64,000 nucleotides of DNA from Acinetobacter bereziniae LMG 1003 = CIP 70.12 (lineage in GTDB: Bacteria > Pseudomonadota > Gammaproteobacteria > Pseudomonadales > Moraxellaceae). This document shows, piece after piece, positions 35,864 through 44,911 of the stretch. The notes beneath the pieces were generated by a model, which made no database searches, was not told where the DNA came from, and was given only the letters and a program-made list of their open reading frames with translations. The translations under genes and the position numbers were made by a program. The first letter of the stretch is position 1; every line of letters starts with the position of its first letter. The DNA lies in assembly GCF_000368925.1 (NCBI RefSeq), contig NZ_KB849755.1:899324-963323 (forward strand), read 5' to 3'.

Positions 35864-37279
35864 ATGTCACAAACAATCACACTTTATGTCGACGGTGCTT
35901 GTAAAGGCAACCCAGGTCCTGGTGGCTGGGGTGCTTATATCATCACTGAAACTGAAGAGCATAAATTGTGTGGTGGTGAGCTGGATACCACCAATAATCG
36001 TATGGAGCTGAGTGCTGCGATTGAAGGCATTTCATTTTGCCCTACAGAAGCGAAACTGATTATTTGGACCGACTCCAACTATGTGAAGCGCGGTATTACC
36101 GAATGGATTGAAGGTTGGAAAAAGAAAAATTGGAAAGATGTCAAAAATCCTGATTTATGGCAAAAACTGGATCGCGTATGTAGAGGTCGTGAAATCGAAT
36201 GGAATTGGATTAAAGGTCATGCAGGTCATGCAGGCAATGAAATGGCTGATCAATTGGCAAACTTAGGTACGGAACAAACATTGGCAGCAAAAAACACGAA
36301 GGTGCCTCAATCAGCCACCGAACAGATTGTAGAAAATAATGATAAAAAAAAAGATGAAAAAGACTGGTTGCTTGATGATCCCTTCGGATTTGACTTGATG
36401 GAATCCGATGAAACTATCGATACTGAATTGCCGACACCCAAACAAACTGTGACAAGTTCTGAGACACCAAATAATAATTTGCGTGATCAAGATGTAGTAG
36501 AACAGGTTGAACAAAGTACTCTAATGAAAGATATGAATATTCACCCGCAAATTGTGATTACACCTGCGACCATAAAACTGCATGGACCTAAACAGTTTAT
36601 TCTTGATACCGAAACCACAGGTTTTTATTATCAGGACAGTGATCGAATTGTTGAAGTTGGTGCGATTGAAATGGTCAACCGTAAACTCACAGGCAGTTCG
36701 ATTCACATCTATATTAATCCAGGAAAACCTGTAGGTGAGTCAGAAGCCATCCACGGGATCACTGATGAATTTTTAAAAGACAAACCCAAGTATGAGGAAA
36801 TTGCCGAAGTCCTATTCGACTACTTAAAAGGCAGTGAAATCATTGCACATAATGCAAGCTTCGATATGAACTTCTTGGACATGGAATTCAAACGCAGTGG
36901 TCTTCCTGCCCTGTCTGAAGTGTGTACAGTGACTGATACTTTAGCGATGGCTAAAAGTAAGCATCCAGGACAAAAAAACTCTTTAGATGCACTTGTTCGA
37001 CGTTACGAAATTGTTCAACGTGACCGTACTTTCCACGGCGCATTGCTCGATGCTGAAATTTTAGCCGATGTTTATCTCGCAATGACAGGCGGACAAGTAT
37101 CCTTTGACATGGATGCTATTTCTGCACATACTGAACAAGCTCAGGGGAATACAACACGGCAAAAAATTGAAATTGATGTTCCAGTAATTTACGCTTCAGA
37201 TGAAGAATTGGAAGCACATGAGAACTGGGTCAATAAATATCAAGAAAAACATGGGGAAGCCTGCATTTTTGCAAAATAA
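35864..37279 (+). CDS. rnhA-dnaQ: Ribonuclease HI - DNA polymerase III epsilon fusion
   Basis: 471 residues from the ATG at 35864. Residues 1-140 are RNase HI with all four acidic residues (Asp10, Glu48, Asp70, Asp129). Residues 141-240 form an acidic, poorly conserved linker. Residues 243-410 are the DnaQ proofreading exonuclease: Exo I DTETTG (248-253), Exo II HNASFD (329-334), Exo III with His391 and Asp396. TGGQVSFDM after it resembles the beta-clamp-binding motif of epsilon. In E. coli rnhA and dnaQ are adjacent but divergent genes; here they are one frame, a known Acinetobacter trait. Both active sites look functional. Confidence 0.95.
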   Translation: MSQTITLYVDGACKGNPGPGGWGAYIITETEEHKLCGGELDTTNNRMELSAAIEGISFCPTEAKLIIWTDSNYVKRGITEWIEGWKKKNWKDVKNPDLWQKLDRVCRGREIEWNWIKGHAGHAGNEMADQLANLGTEQTLAAKNTKVPQSATEQIVENNDKKKDEKDWLLDDPFGFDLMESDETIDTELPTPKQTVTSSETPNNNLRDQDVVEQVEQSTLMKDMNIHPQIVITPATIKLHGPKQFILDTETTGFYYQDSDRIVEVGAIEMVNRKLTGSSIHIYINPGKPVGESEAIHGITDEFLKDKPKYEEIAEVLFDYLKGSEIIAHNASFDMNFLDMEFKRSGLPALSEVCTVTDTLAMAKSKHPGQKNSLDALVRRYEIVQRDRTFHGALLDAEILADVYLAMTGGQVSFDMDAISAHTEQAQGNTTRQKIEIDVPVIYASDEELEAHENWVNKYQEKHGEACIFAK

Positions 37280-37406
37280 AATTTCCTATTTAGGCTGATT
37301 TTTTCTGTAAAAAATCCCTTGTTCAGCTATATTAAAACTTAGAAAATTAGCCTCGTTTTGAGGCTATGCAATAGAACATTTAGATACCCAGGAAAGGTGC
37401 AGATCA

Positions 37407-39050
37407 ATGTCTTACCAAACCTCTATACATTTTGATCCGACGGCATTACTGATTATTAAAAAAGAAGTCGATAATTCAATTTTACAAGTTGAATCTGCTG
37501 TCAGCAGTTTAGTTGAAGATCAAACTTTACCTTTTGGAATTGATGATGCATTGCTACAACTGGAACAATGTAGTCATGTACTGATGCTGATTGACATGCC
37601 TCAAGTTGCCAAAATTGCCGAACTTTCAGCACAAGTCATGCGTAAAATCATGCAAAACCCACGTGAAATCAATACTCAAGATGTGATTGCATTGAGCGAA
37701 GGTACAACCATGCTCAAACGTTACATCGAGTTTAGTTGTCTACGTGAAGTCAAAGTGCCACAATTTTTGCATGATACACTAAACCGCTTGGAACTTTCTT
37801 TAGGTTTAGAACTCACACCAGAAGGTCAAGCTATTGTGCCACTACTGGATTGTGTGACGCCTAATTTTAATCTCTTACAAACTCCAGACTTGGAACATTC
37901 AGTGCATGTACATAAGCTTTATAAACTGTGTCTGCATAAACTCTTAAATCAACACGAGACAGATTTAGATCTGCAAGGGATAAAACTGGTTGGCAATTAT
38001 TTAGCCAATATCGCTCAAGGACAACCGAGTGCTCAATATTGGGCGCTGATTGCTGTGGCTTTAAATCAGATTGAAAATATTATCCTCAACGATACACGTT
38101 TAAGAACATTAATTAGCATCGAAACCAACATTTCATCATTCTTTAAAGACCTTGCAGGATTTATTCCATCCTTAACCGATACTGCAAATGTATTGAGTAT
38201 TTGTATTAGTCAGGAAGATGAAATTTCTCAACACATTCGTGAGCAAATCAATGTAGGCGAAGATATTTTAACGGATACTCAATTACAGATTTTTAGTCGT
38301 CATTTGTACGGACCAGATTTCGATACGATTCATAGTGTCAGCCAGCTCATTACAGATGAAATGTCGCAAATCCGTAATGATATCGAGTTTAATTATCAAA
38401 ATATGAGTGATGAAAAAACTCAAGAATTAAAGAGTAAACTCACAGACCTTGCACATGTATTTAAAGTACTTAACTTAAATGAAGCCTATAGCGAACTAAA
38501 ACAGCAAGCTGATCTGTTGTCTCAAGAAAACATGCTGAGAGATGAAAACTATGCACAGCAATTGATGAATAGTATTCTATCTGCGATGAACTCTATTGGA
38601 ATTCTTGAACGCAATTACACTTCTAATCGCTTGCAATTAAAGGTCAATAATCTACATATTTCTTTAGACCGTCTTGATGAAGCTCACACCGCTTTACTGA
38701 CTGAAACTAAAGCAATGGTCGATTTAAGCTCACAAACACTGGTTCAATATTTACAAGATCCGCAGTCTACAAGTCTAGAACTACTACCTTCTCAATTATA
38801 TGAAATTGGAGGAGCTTTATTGTTTCTTGCAGCCAAAGATGGTCAAAAGGCATTGGCACAGTCTGCCGAATTTATTCAGTCTGGACTCAACAAAGAACAG
38901 ATATTTAACCAACAACAGATCAATAAACTTCTGGATGTGTTAGCCAGTGCAGATATGATGATTGAAAATCTACAGAATAAACAACCTGTTTTGCAAACGA
39001 TGTTTGATGTAGCATTAGCAAGTAGTCAAAATTTAAAATCGGTAGCCTAA
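37407..39050 (+). CDS. fimL: FimL-like / ChpA N-terminal-like type IV pilus regulator
   Basis: 547 residues, all helical, soluble, without phosphotransfer His motif or kinase domain. The first 140 residues follow the pattern of the ChpA/FimL N-terminus (LEQCSHVLMLIDMPQVAKIAELSAQVM; SEGTTMLKRYIEFSC), and total length matches Pseudomonas FimL (about 560). FimL supports twitching and cAMP signalling by linking the Chp system to adenylate cyclase. The call is by architecture; no other pilus gene lies in the window. AGGAAAGG precedes the start and the stop overlaps nudC (TAATG). Confidence 0.65.
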   Translation: MSYQTSIHFDPTALLIIKKEVDNSILQVESAVSSLVEDQTLPFGIDDALLQLEQCSHVLMLIDMPQVAKIAELSAQVMRKIMQNPREINTQDVIALSEGTTMLKRYIEFSCLREVKVPQFLHDTLNRLELSLGLELTPEGQAIVPLLDCVTPNFNLLQTPDLEHSVHVHKLYKLCLHKLLNQHETDLDLQGIKLVGNYLANIAQGQPSAQYWALIAVALNQIENIILNDTRLRTLISIETNISSFFKDLAGFIPSLTDTANVLSICISQEDEISQHIREQINVGEDILTDTQLQIFSRHLYGPDFDTIHSVSQLITDEMSQIRNDIEFNYQNMSDEKTQELKSKLTDLAHVFKVLNLNEAYSELKQQADLLSQENMLRDENYAQQLMNSILSAMNSIGILERNYTSNRLQLKVNNLHISLDRLDEAHTALLTETKAMVDLSSQTLVQYLQDPQSTSLELLPSQLYEIGGALLFLAAKDGQKALAQSAEFIQSGLNKEQIFNQQQINKLLDVLASADMMIENLQNKQPVLQTMFDVALASSQNLKSVA

Positions 39051-39808
39051 TGTCAGAATTATCAGTTGCTTATATCTTTCATCACCAACAACTTTTAGTA
39101 GATGAAAACTTACAACTTCCGAAAGTAGAGAAATTGGCAAGTGATATCAGTTTTAACTCGGGTGATCAAATCATTGCCCGAGATCTTTTTATTGAAGATG
39201 AAATTCCACAAGGTTATCAACTGATTCCAATTCGACAGCTCATCTCACAATGGACAAAATCTGAATTTGAACAAGCCAGTCGAGCAGTGCAACTGCTTGA
39301 ATGGCGTCGAAATCATAAATTTTGTAGTCACTGTGGACATGAAACAGAAGTTCACCCGATTGAATATGCAATGGTTTGCCCTGCCTGTCGTTATCACCAA
39401 TACCCTCGCGTACAGCCGTGTATTATTACGGTGATCACACGCGGCGACAATGAAATTTTATTGGCTAAAAATGCCAAGAATAAAACTAATATGTATGGTC
39501 TGATTGCAGGTTTTGTTGAAGTCGGTGAAACCCTTGAAGAAGCGGTAAAACGTGAAACTTTGGAAGAAGTCGGTTTAAAAGTAAAGAATGTACAATATTT
39601 ATCGAGTCAACCGTGGCCTTTTCCAAGCAATTTGATGCTTGCCTTTAAAGCCGAATATGAGGCGGGTGAAATCGTATTGCAAGAAGAAGAGATCAGTGAT
39701 GCGCAATTTTTCAAATTTGATCAATTGCCTGAAACGCCGTTTACAGGCAGTATTGCACATGCCATGATTGAACATGTGATTCACAATACACCGATGCACC
39801 AAGATTAA
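39050..39808 (+). CDS. nudC: NADH pyrophosphatase / RNA deNADding enzyme
   Basis: 252 residues. NudC hydrolyses NADH and removes NAD caps from RNA. The zinc ribbon has Cys92, Cys95, Cys110 and Cys113; the Nudix box runs GLIAGFVEVGETLEEAVKRE...EE from about residue 150, and the NudC-specific SQPWPFPSN follows at about 185-193. It is translationally coupled to the FimL-like gene. Confidence 0.95.
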   Translation: MSELSVAYIFHHQQLLVDENLQLPKVEKLASDISFNSGDQIIARDLFIEDEIPQGYQLIPIRQLISQWTKSEFEQASRAVQLLEWRRNHKFCSHCGHETEVHPIEYAMVCPACRYHQYPRVQPCIITVITRGDNEILLAKNAKNKTNMYGLIAGFVEVGETLEEAVKRETLEEVGLKVKNVQYLSSQPWPFPSNLMLAFKAEYEAGEIVLQEEEISDAQFFKFDQLPETPFTGSIAHAMIEHVIHNTPMHQD

Positions 39809-39827
39809 TTTGATCCGTATCCTTAAT

Positions 39828-39855
39828 AAAAAGCCTAGCGATTGCTAGGCTTTGT
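39828..39855. terminator. Bidirectional terminator between nudC and the hydrolase gene
   Basis: AAAGCCTAGC / GCTAGGCTTT stem with a 4-base loop. It serves nudC on the plus strand and overlaps the stop of the convergent hydrolase gene. Confidence 0.88.
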
Positions 39856-40747
39856 TCATTGCATCATCGAGTACTTTTATAATTTCCGATCGTGTCATAA
39901 AGAAACGACTGAATAAACTCGAAACACTTCCCATAATCGAGATATGTCCCGTTTTAGGAATCGTCAAGATTTCACAATGATTACCTTGTTCATGTAATTG
40001 TTGTTTGAAATCAAATGAGTTTGAAGGCTTTACGATTTGATCATTTTCAGCCAGAAATAAATAATGCTTTACATCATTCTTGGCAACAAAGTAATAAGGC
40101 ATCACTTGTTGATATGGAATCGCCTGATCAAATGCATCTTCAGCCAAAGCATCACCTTTATAATCAAAATGATAAGGTCCCGCAATTCCAATCATGGCTT
40201 TGATGTTTGGTTTTAGCGCCAAAGCATAACTTTTGGGATGATAAAGCAATGAGGCAATATTAAATGCCCCAGCTGAATGCCCCATGAGTGCAATTTTATC
40301 TGTAGTAATCCCTAAACGTGTTTGCTGTTGTTCAAGATAATTCAAAGCAACGGCTAAATCATCAACATAGCTTGGAAACTTATGTTCAGGTGCTAAATGA
40401 TAATTCATAATCGCAACGTTATAGCCATAGCGACTAAATGCTTCACCTACAAATTTATAGGCACTTTTATCACCATGATTCCAAGCACCACCATGTACAA
40501 AAACAATTAAAGCTTTGTTATGTGTTTGATGGGAAAGATATAGATCTAAACGTTGTCGAGCTTTTAAACCATAAGCAATGTTTGATTTTATGGAATACCC
40601 CTTTTTAGGGGTTAGTCCATTGATCGTTATGCTGCCTAAATCATATAAACGAAAATCTTGATAATGTGCTTTAAACTTAACTTTAAGCTGTTGAAATTGC
40701 TTATCAAGTTTAATTTTTAGCAATTCTAATCTATTGTTGGATAACAT
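39845..40747 (-). CDS. Alpha/beta hydrolase (esterase-like)
   Basis: 300 residues from the ATG at 40747. The oxyanion motif HGGAWNHGDK near residue 84, the nucleophile GHSAG, and a C-terminal Asp and His (ENDQIV; TGHISI) complete a catalytic triad of the BD-FAE / carboxylesterase kind. No signal peptide, so probably cytoplasmic. The start overlaps the end of the BON-domain gene by 17 bases, so they are co-translated. Substrate unknown. Confidence 0.82.
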   Translation of the reverse strand: MLSNNRLELLKIKLDKQFQQLKVKFKAHYQDFRLYDLGSITINGLTPKKGYSIKSNIAYGLKARQRLDLYLSHQTHNKALIVFVHGGAWNHGDKSAYKFVGEAFSRYGYNVAIMNYHLAPEHKFPSYVDDLAVALNYLEQQQTRLGITTDKIALMGHSAGAFNIASLLYHPKSYALALKPNIKAMIGIAGPYHFDYKGDALAEDAFDQAIPYQQVMPYYFVAKNDVKHYLFLAENDQIVKPSNSFDFKQQLHEQGNHCEILTIPKTGHISIMGSVSSLFSRFFMTRSEIIKVLDDAMNKA

Positions 40748-41435
40748 TATTGTTTTGCCCTGAAGCATCTGGATCAATTGCAACAGGAGTTTGCACATCT
40801 GGTTGTTGTGCATTGTTTACCACAGGTGCCGTAAACGATGAAGTTTGAACTGAATTATTTGCTTGCTCAACATTGTCAATCAAGGTCACAATTTTAGTCA
40901 CATTTCCAACCTTTTGTAGAACATCATTTAAATCTGCGATTTCAGCATTATTTAAACGACCCAAAACATACAGTACGCCATCTTCAGTATGAACCAAAAC
41001 TTTGTTATCAGAAACGACAGGCGCTTTCATGATTAAGCCACGCGTATTTACGGTTACAGAAGCGTCTTGCATAATCGTGCTATAGCCGATTTGATTGCCA
41101 ACAGTTAAATAATTATGTACCGCTTTTACGTCACTCATTGCACGTAAATTGTCTTCGGCAAGCTGCTTTAAATGTGCATCAGGCACTTGTCCAGTCAGTA
41201 AAACATTACTATGGAAACTATTAATATTTACACGAGATTGTTTAAATCGAGCATCCAGCTTATATAGATTAATTTTCGCAGTACGCTCAATAGAAGAATC
41301 AATAAAAACCTGCCCTAAAGATCGGACACCGCTTTCTGTTCCCACTGGTGAAGAACCAGTACCACCTGAGATAAAACTAGCGCAACCAGACAAACTTGCT
41401 ACACACATCATGGTGATGACAATACGCTTTAACAC
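40731..41435 (-). CDS. dolP: Dual BON-domain outer membrane lipoprotein DolP-like
   Basis: 234 residues with lipobox SLSGC (Cys18) and two BON domains (about 45-115 and 120-190; LLTGQVPDAHLKQLAEDNLRA, VYVLGRLNNAEIADLNDV). E. coli DolP (YraP) maintains outer membrane integrity. The gene lies downstream of yraN and lpoA as in E. coli, which supports orthology. A C-terminal tail of about 45 residues (QTSSFTAPV...) is extra. Confidence 0.85.
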   Translation of the reverse strand: MLKRIVITMMCVASLSGCASFISGGTGSSPVGTESGVRSLGQVFIDSSIERTAKINLYKLDARFKQSRVNINSFHSNVLLTGQVPDAHLKQLAEDNLRAMSDVKAVHNYLTVGNQIGYSTIMQDASVTVNTRGLIMKAPVVSDNKVLVHTEDGVLYVLGRLNNAEIADLNDVLQKVGNVTKIVTLIDNVEQANNSVQTSSFTAPVVNNAQQPDVQTPVAIDPDASGQNNNVIQQ

Positions 41436-41519
41436 TCAGCAAGACTCCTAATGATTTTAACTGACAACACAACATCCTGATTACTCATTAAGATGTTGGA
41501 ACATATCTTTTTTTTGATA

Positions 41520-41548
41520 AAAAACTGTGAGGCAATTCTTCATCACAG
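41520..41548 (-). terminator. Terminator overlapping the yraN stop
   Basis: CTGTGA / TCACAG stem containing the yraN stop, followed by a T6 run on the minus strand. Confidence 0.65.
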
Positions 41549-41959
41549 ATTAATCAAGTCTGCATCCAAAGTAAATGCATTTTCAATCCAAGACTGATCA
41601 TAAGAGATTTTAGTTAAGTCTTGCTGTACGTTTTTTGCAATTTTATGATGTAAATCAAACCCAATTACATCAAAACGACAATAATACTGTTCATATTGCG
41701 GATATTCTTGTAAAAACCTAAACGCTGTTTTGATCATTTTTTGTTGCTTAATCAAATTCACTGCTTCAAAGGCATATCCCCTATAGCTTGACGTTCTGGC
41801 TTTCACTTCAATAAAAACTAATTCTTGCTGTGTCTCAGCAATAATATCGATTTCGCCAAAGCGAGAAAAATAGTTCAATTTGACAATCGTGTAGCCAGAC
41901 TGCCGCAGTATTTTTACTGCCTCATGCTCTGCCCATTGCCCTAAATTATTTTTAGCCAT
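41543..41959 (-). CDS. yraN: UPF0102 family nuclease-fold protein YraN
   Basis: 138 residues. GQWAEHEAVKILRQSGY and the core FGEIDIIAETQQELVFIEVKAR (E, D, E-x-K of the restriction-endonuclease fold) define UPF0102. It starts 11 bases after the lpoA stop. The biological role is unsettled in all species. Confidence 0.93.
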   Translation of the reverse strand: MAKNNLGQWAEHEAVKILRQSGYTIVKLNYFSRFGEIDIIAETQQELVFIEVKARTSSYRGYAFEAVNLIKQQKMIKTAFRFLQEYPQYEQYYCRFDVIGFDLHHKIAKNVQQDLTKISYDQSWIENAFTLDADLINL

Positions 41960-41970
41960 CGATCATTCAA

Positions 41971-42921
41971 CTATAAGGGCACTAAGTTATTTTTAGAGCG
42001 CTCAAAACATTGTGGAATGCGCTCAACGCGATTACCTTCAATTTTAATTTTTCCTGTCCGCCCATTAAAGGTTAGACTTTTGACATTGGGATCTAACACA
42101 AATTGTTCAGCAATGTACCAAGCATCACCACCAAACGCATATAAACGTTGGTAAGGTAATGACTTTGGTTGATCCTTATAGGCTTTCACCACATCTTCCC
42201 ATTCTTTGATATACAAAGCAGGCACATCACAGAACTTCATGCCTTTCGGTAATGTTCTACTTTCATTTACGGCGATCGCTTGAGTATAAATATTCTTTTT
42301 CTTTAACTTCTTTAAATTTGCCAACCATTGATTTGACCCAAGCAATAAAATACCTTCACTTGCTTTGGTCGTATTTGGCATCGCATCTACTGGGTCAACT
42401 TCTCCTGCATAATTTGCGAAAAGTGCATTTAAAAAGCTGATTGATTCTGCCTCAGTGCCCTTTTCACGAACAACATAGAGTTTGCTGACTTTATCATGCT
42501 GAATATAATCCAGAAGTGCTAAAGCATCGTCATTTTTAGACAGACTATATTGCCAAACATTTTTATGGGTCGGATACACCTCATTCAAAGCAAGCACTGG
42601 AACTTTGGGTTTTAAATTAATCAATGCTTCTACATCTGGACGTGCCAAAGGACCAATAATCATTTTGGTCTTTTTATTCACATTTTGCTTCAATATGGTT
42701 TTGATGGTTTTTTGATCAGAATCGACAAATTTTAATGGAATTTGGTTCTTGGATGCATGAGATGCATTCAATATTCCTTGTTTGATACTTAAACCTGCTC
42801 GCGACATGGGACCTGTTTCAGGTAAGATAACAAGAATTTCTGCGTGAACTTGGATTGTAAATCCAATTATTCCCAAACATACCAGTCTTTTAATACTGTT
42901 CAACACTATCTTAGTTTTCAT
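41971..42921 (-). CDS. LpoA-like protein, C-terminal domain only
   Basis: 316 residues resembling the C-terminal periplasmic-binding-like domain of LpoA (LppC family; IGPLARPDVEALI, VPVLALNEV). E. coli LpoA is about 680 residues with an N-terminal TPR domain and a lipid anchor; both are missing. The N-terminus looks like an ordinary signal peptide cut at VHA-E, without a lipobox. It sits between rsmI and yraN as lpoA does. PBP1A activation is possible but unproven for this short form. Confidence 0.8.
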   Translation of the reverse strand: MKTKIVLNSIKRLVCLGIIGFTIQVHAEILVILPETGPMSRAGLSIKQGILNASHASKNQIPLKFVDSDQKTIKTILKQNVNKKTKMIIGPLARPDVEALINLKPKVPVLALNEVYPTHKNVWQYSLSKNDDALALLDYIQHDKVSKLYVVREKGTEAESISFLNALFANYAGEVDPVDAMPNTTKASEGILLLGSNQWLANLKKLKKKNIYTQAIAVNESRTLPKGMKFCDVPALYIKEWEDVVKAYKDQPKSLPYQRLYAFGGDAWYIAEQFVLDPNVKSLTFNGRTGKIKIEGNRVERIPQCFERSKNNLVPL

Positions 42922-42931
42922 GGAGACCTTT

Positions 42932-43774
42932 ATGAGTGCTCAATTATTTGTCGTAGCGACCCCAATTGGGCACTTAGATGATATGACTTTCCGTTCTATT
43001 GAAGTTTTAAAGTCGGTTTCTATTATTGCGGCAGAAGATACCCGCCAATCCGCTCAATTATTAAAACATTATAATATCTCAACTCCACTTACAGCGTGTC
43101 ATGATCATAATGAAAGTAACAAAATTGATATACTTATCGAAAAATTAAAGCAAGGTCAAGATATTGCACTGGTCAGTGATGCTGGAACCCCGCTCATTAG
43201 TGATCCTGGATTTAAATTGGTTCGTGCTGCACAAGACAATGGAATCCGTGTCATTCCTGTACCGGGCGCTTGCGCTGCAATTGCAGCTTTGTGTGCTGTT
43301 GGCTTACCTAGTGACCGTTTTAGTTTTGAAGGCTTTCTATCTTCAAAACAATCTCAGCGCTTAATACAACTAGAAAAATTAAAATATGAAACGCAAACCA
43401 TGATTATCTATGAAGCGCCCCACCGTATTTTAGACAGTGTCAAAGATATGGCTCAGGTTTTTGGTGAACAACGCCCCGTCGGTTTCGCTCGCGAGATCAC
43501 CAAGACCTTTGAAACTATTAAAAAAATGACGCTAGGTGAATTGGTGAGTTTTATTGAAAATGATCATCACCAACAAAAAGGTGAGATCGTTTTAGTCATC
43601 GGTGGTCTACCTGATGCCAAAGATCAAGATGTTGAACAAGATAAGTTAGATCAACTACTCACACGATTATTACAGGACTTATCTGTTAAAGCTGCATCGC
43701 AACTCGCAGCTGATTTAATGGGTATCAAAAAGAAAATTGCTTACCAACGAGCGTTAGAACTCACCAATCAATAA
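42932..43774 (+). CDS. rsmI: 16S rRNA (cytidine1402-2'-O)-methyltransferase
   Basis: 280 residues of the tetrapyrrole-methylase fold: VVATPIGHLDDMTFRSIEVL, AEDTRQSAQLLKHY, SDAGTPLISDPG, PGACAAIAAL. It methylates C1402 of 16S rRNA. The ATG at 42932 has GGAG six bases upstream. The start codon is only 10 bases from that of the divergent lpoA-like gene. Confidence 0.95.
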   Translation: MSAQLFVVATPIGHLDDMTFRSIEVLKSVSIIAAEDTRQSAQLLKHYNISTPLTACHDHNESNKIDILIEKLKQGQDIALVSDAGTPLISDPGFKLVRAAQDNGIRVIPVPGACAAIAALCAVGLPSDRFSFEGFLSSKQSQRLIQLEKLKYETQTMIIYEAPHRILDSVKDMAQVFGEQRPVGFAREITKTFETIKKMTLGELVSFIENDHHQQKGEIVLVIGGLPDAKDQDVEQDKLDQLLTRLLQDLSVKAASQLAADLMGIKKKIAYQRALELTNQ

Positions 43775-43808
43775 TCACGTGATATAACAATAAAAGTAGA
43801 ATGATCAT

Positions 43809-43846
43809 CATTGAGGAATAGAATGTTTAGTGGCTGTTCCTCAATG
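43809..43846. repeat. Inverted repeat after rsmI
   Basis: CATTGAGGAA (43809-43818) and its exact complement TTCCTCAATG (43837-43846) flank 18 bases between rsmI and the LptA-like gene. No T-run follows, so it may be an operator or a weak mRNA 3' structure. Confidence 0.45.
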
Positions 43847-43899
43847 TATCTAAGAATATGATTGAACATTTATTTTTTATTTATCAGAAATTTTAACTT

Positions 43900-44415
43900 A
43901 TGATCAATAAACCAAAGATTCAAATTTTTAAAATATCAAAACCACGACTCTTTTTATTGTCATGGCTGATGACATCATCCTTATTTGCTGCACAAGATCC
44001 GGATTTTAATGAGCCACTTCAACTGTCAGGTGATTTTGCTCAATTTAATATCCATAACTCCTCTGGCTATTACAAAGGGAACTTTAGCGCTAAACAAGGA
44101 AGTATGCAGATCACAGGAAATGAAATACAGCTCAATCAAGATAAAAATAAACAACTTGTGTCTATCATCGCTTTTGGCACCCCTCTAAAACTGAATAAGA
44201 GAATCTATAAAACGAAAGAAAACATTCAGGCTTCTGCAAATAAAATGATTTTCGATGCGAAAAAATCAATAATCACTCTAGAAGGTAATGCAATGATTAG
44301 AAGTGATGTTGGACAACAAATTAAAAGTTCAAAAATTACTTATGATTTAATCAGTAATGACTTTGAAGCAATTGGGAATGATCAACAACGTGTCGAAATC
44401 ATCATGCAACCTTAA
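43900..44415 (+). CDS. LptA/OstA-like periplasmic protein
   Basis: 171 residues with a signal peptide (basic start, hydrophobic core, ending LFAA-Q) and an OstA-type beta-jellyroll at about 45-150 (KQGSMQITGNEIQL, NKMIFDAKKSIITLEGNAMIRSD, SSKITYDLISNDFEA). LptA carries LPS or LOS across the periplasm. The usual lptA is beside lptC and lptB, absent here, so this is probably a paralogue. No clear ribosome binding site precedes the ATG. Confidence 0.7.
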   Translation: MINKPKIQIFKISKPRLFLLSWLMTSSLFAAQDPDFNEPLQLSGDFAQFNIHNSSGYYKGNFSAKQGSMQITGNEIQLNQDKNKQLVSIIAFGTPLKLNKRIYKTKENIQASANKMIFDAKKSIITLEGNAMIRSDVGQQIKSSKITYDLISNDFEAIGNDQQRVEIIMQP

Positions 44416-44460
44416 ATGTTGAATCAATCAACCGCCCCTAATCAAATTTTAGAGACATTA

Positions 44461-44484
44461 AAAAAGCACCTGACGGTGCTTTTA
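44461..44484. terminator. Bidirectional terminator
   Basis: AAAAGCACC / GGTGCTTTT stem with a 4-base loop between the convergent LptA-like and SutA-like genes. Confidence 0.85.
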
Positions 44485-44487
44485 AAA

Positions 44488-44739
44488 TCAATCTCTTGCA
44501 GATTCATCAGGGGGAACTTCAGTAATTTTTCCACCACGCGCTAAAAATGCAGCGATTTCATCTTCTAATGCTTCACGTTGTCTTTTTTTCGCAGTCACCG
44601 TGAGTGTTTCTGCTTCAGCCAAATCTGTATCAGACACCGTTGATTCACTTACCGCAGCACCTTTTTCCGCTGCTTTAGCTTCATCATCGTCAACTGCATG
44701 ATCTTCTGAATTATCATCATAATCATTTGTATCTGTCAT
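44488..44739 (-). CDS. Small acidic SutA-like RNA-polymerase-binding protein
   Basis: 83 residues: a very acidic, disordered N-terminus (about 1-47) and a helical C-terminus KKRQREALEDEIAAFLARGGKITEVPP. The last part matches the conserved core of Pseudomonas SutA, which binds RNA polymerase and supports transcription in slow growth. The homology rests on recalled sequence. GGGGAG lies six bases before the ATG. Confidence 0.6.
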   Translation of the reverse strand: MTDTNDYDDNSEDHAVDDDEAKAAEKGAAVSESTVSDTDLAEAETLTVTAKKRQREALEDEIAAFLARGGKITEVPPDESARD

Positions 44740-44911
44740 CTTGAACTCCCCATCAACGACGTCAATTTACCATCCAAAAAATGGTGATGTTTTACAGAGA
44801 AATGTACCAATCTCTTGCGGATTCGACTAGTCTCTAGATACATAAAATCGTGTTTTTTTTCATCAAATTCGTAATATTGTTTAAATGATTGTTTAAAAAG
44901 TATCAGTCAAC

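Noticed and set aside
43775..43899. RNase P RNA (rnpB), which follows rsmI in some gamma-proteobacteria
   Set aside because: The gap is only 125 bases and has none of the conserved rnpB segments.
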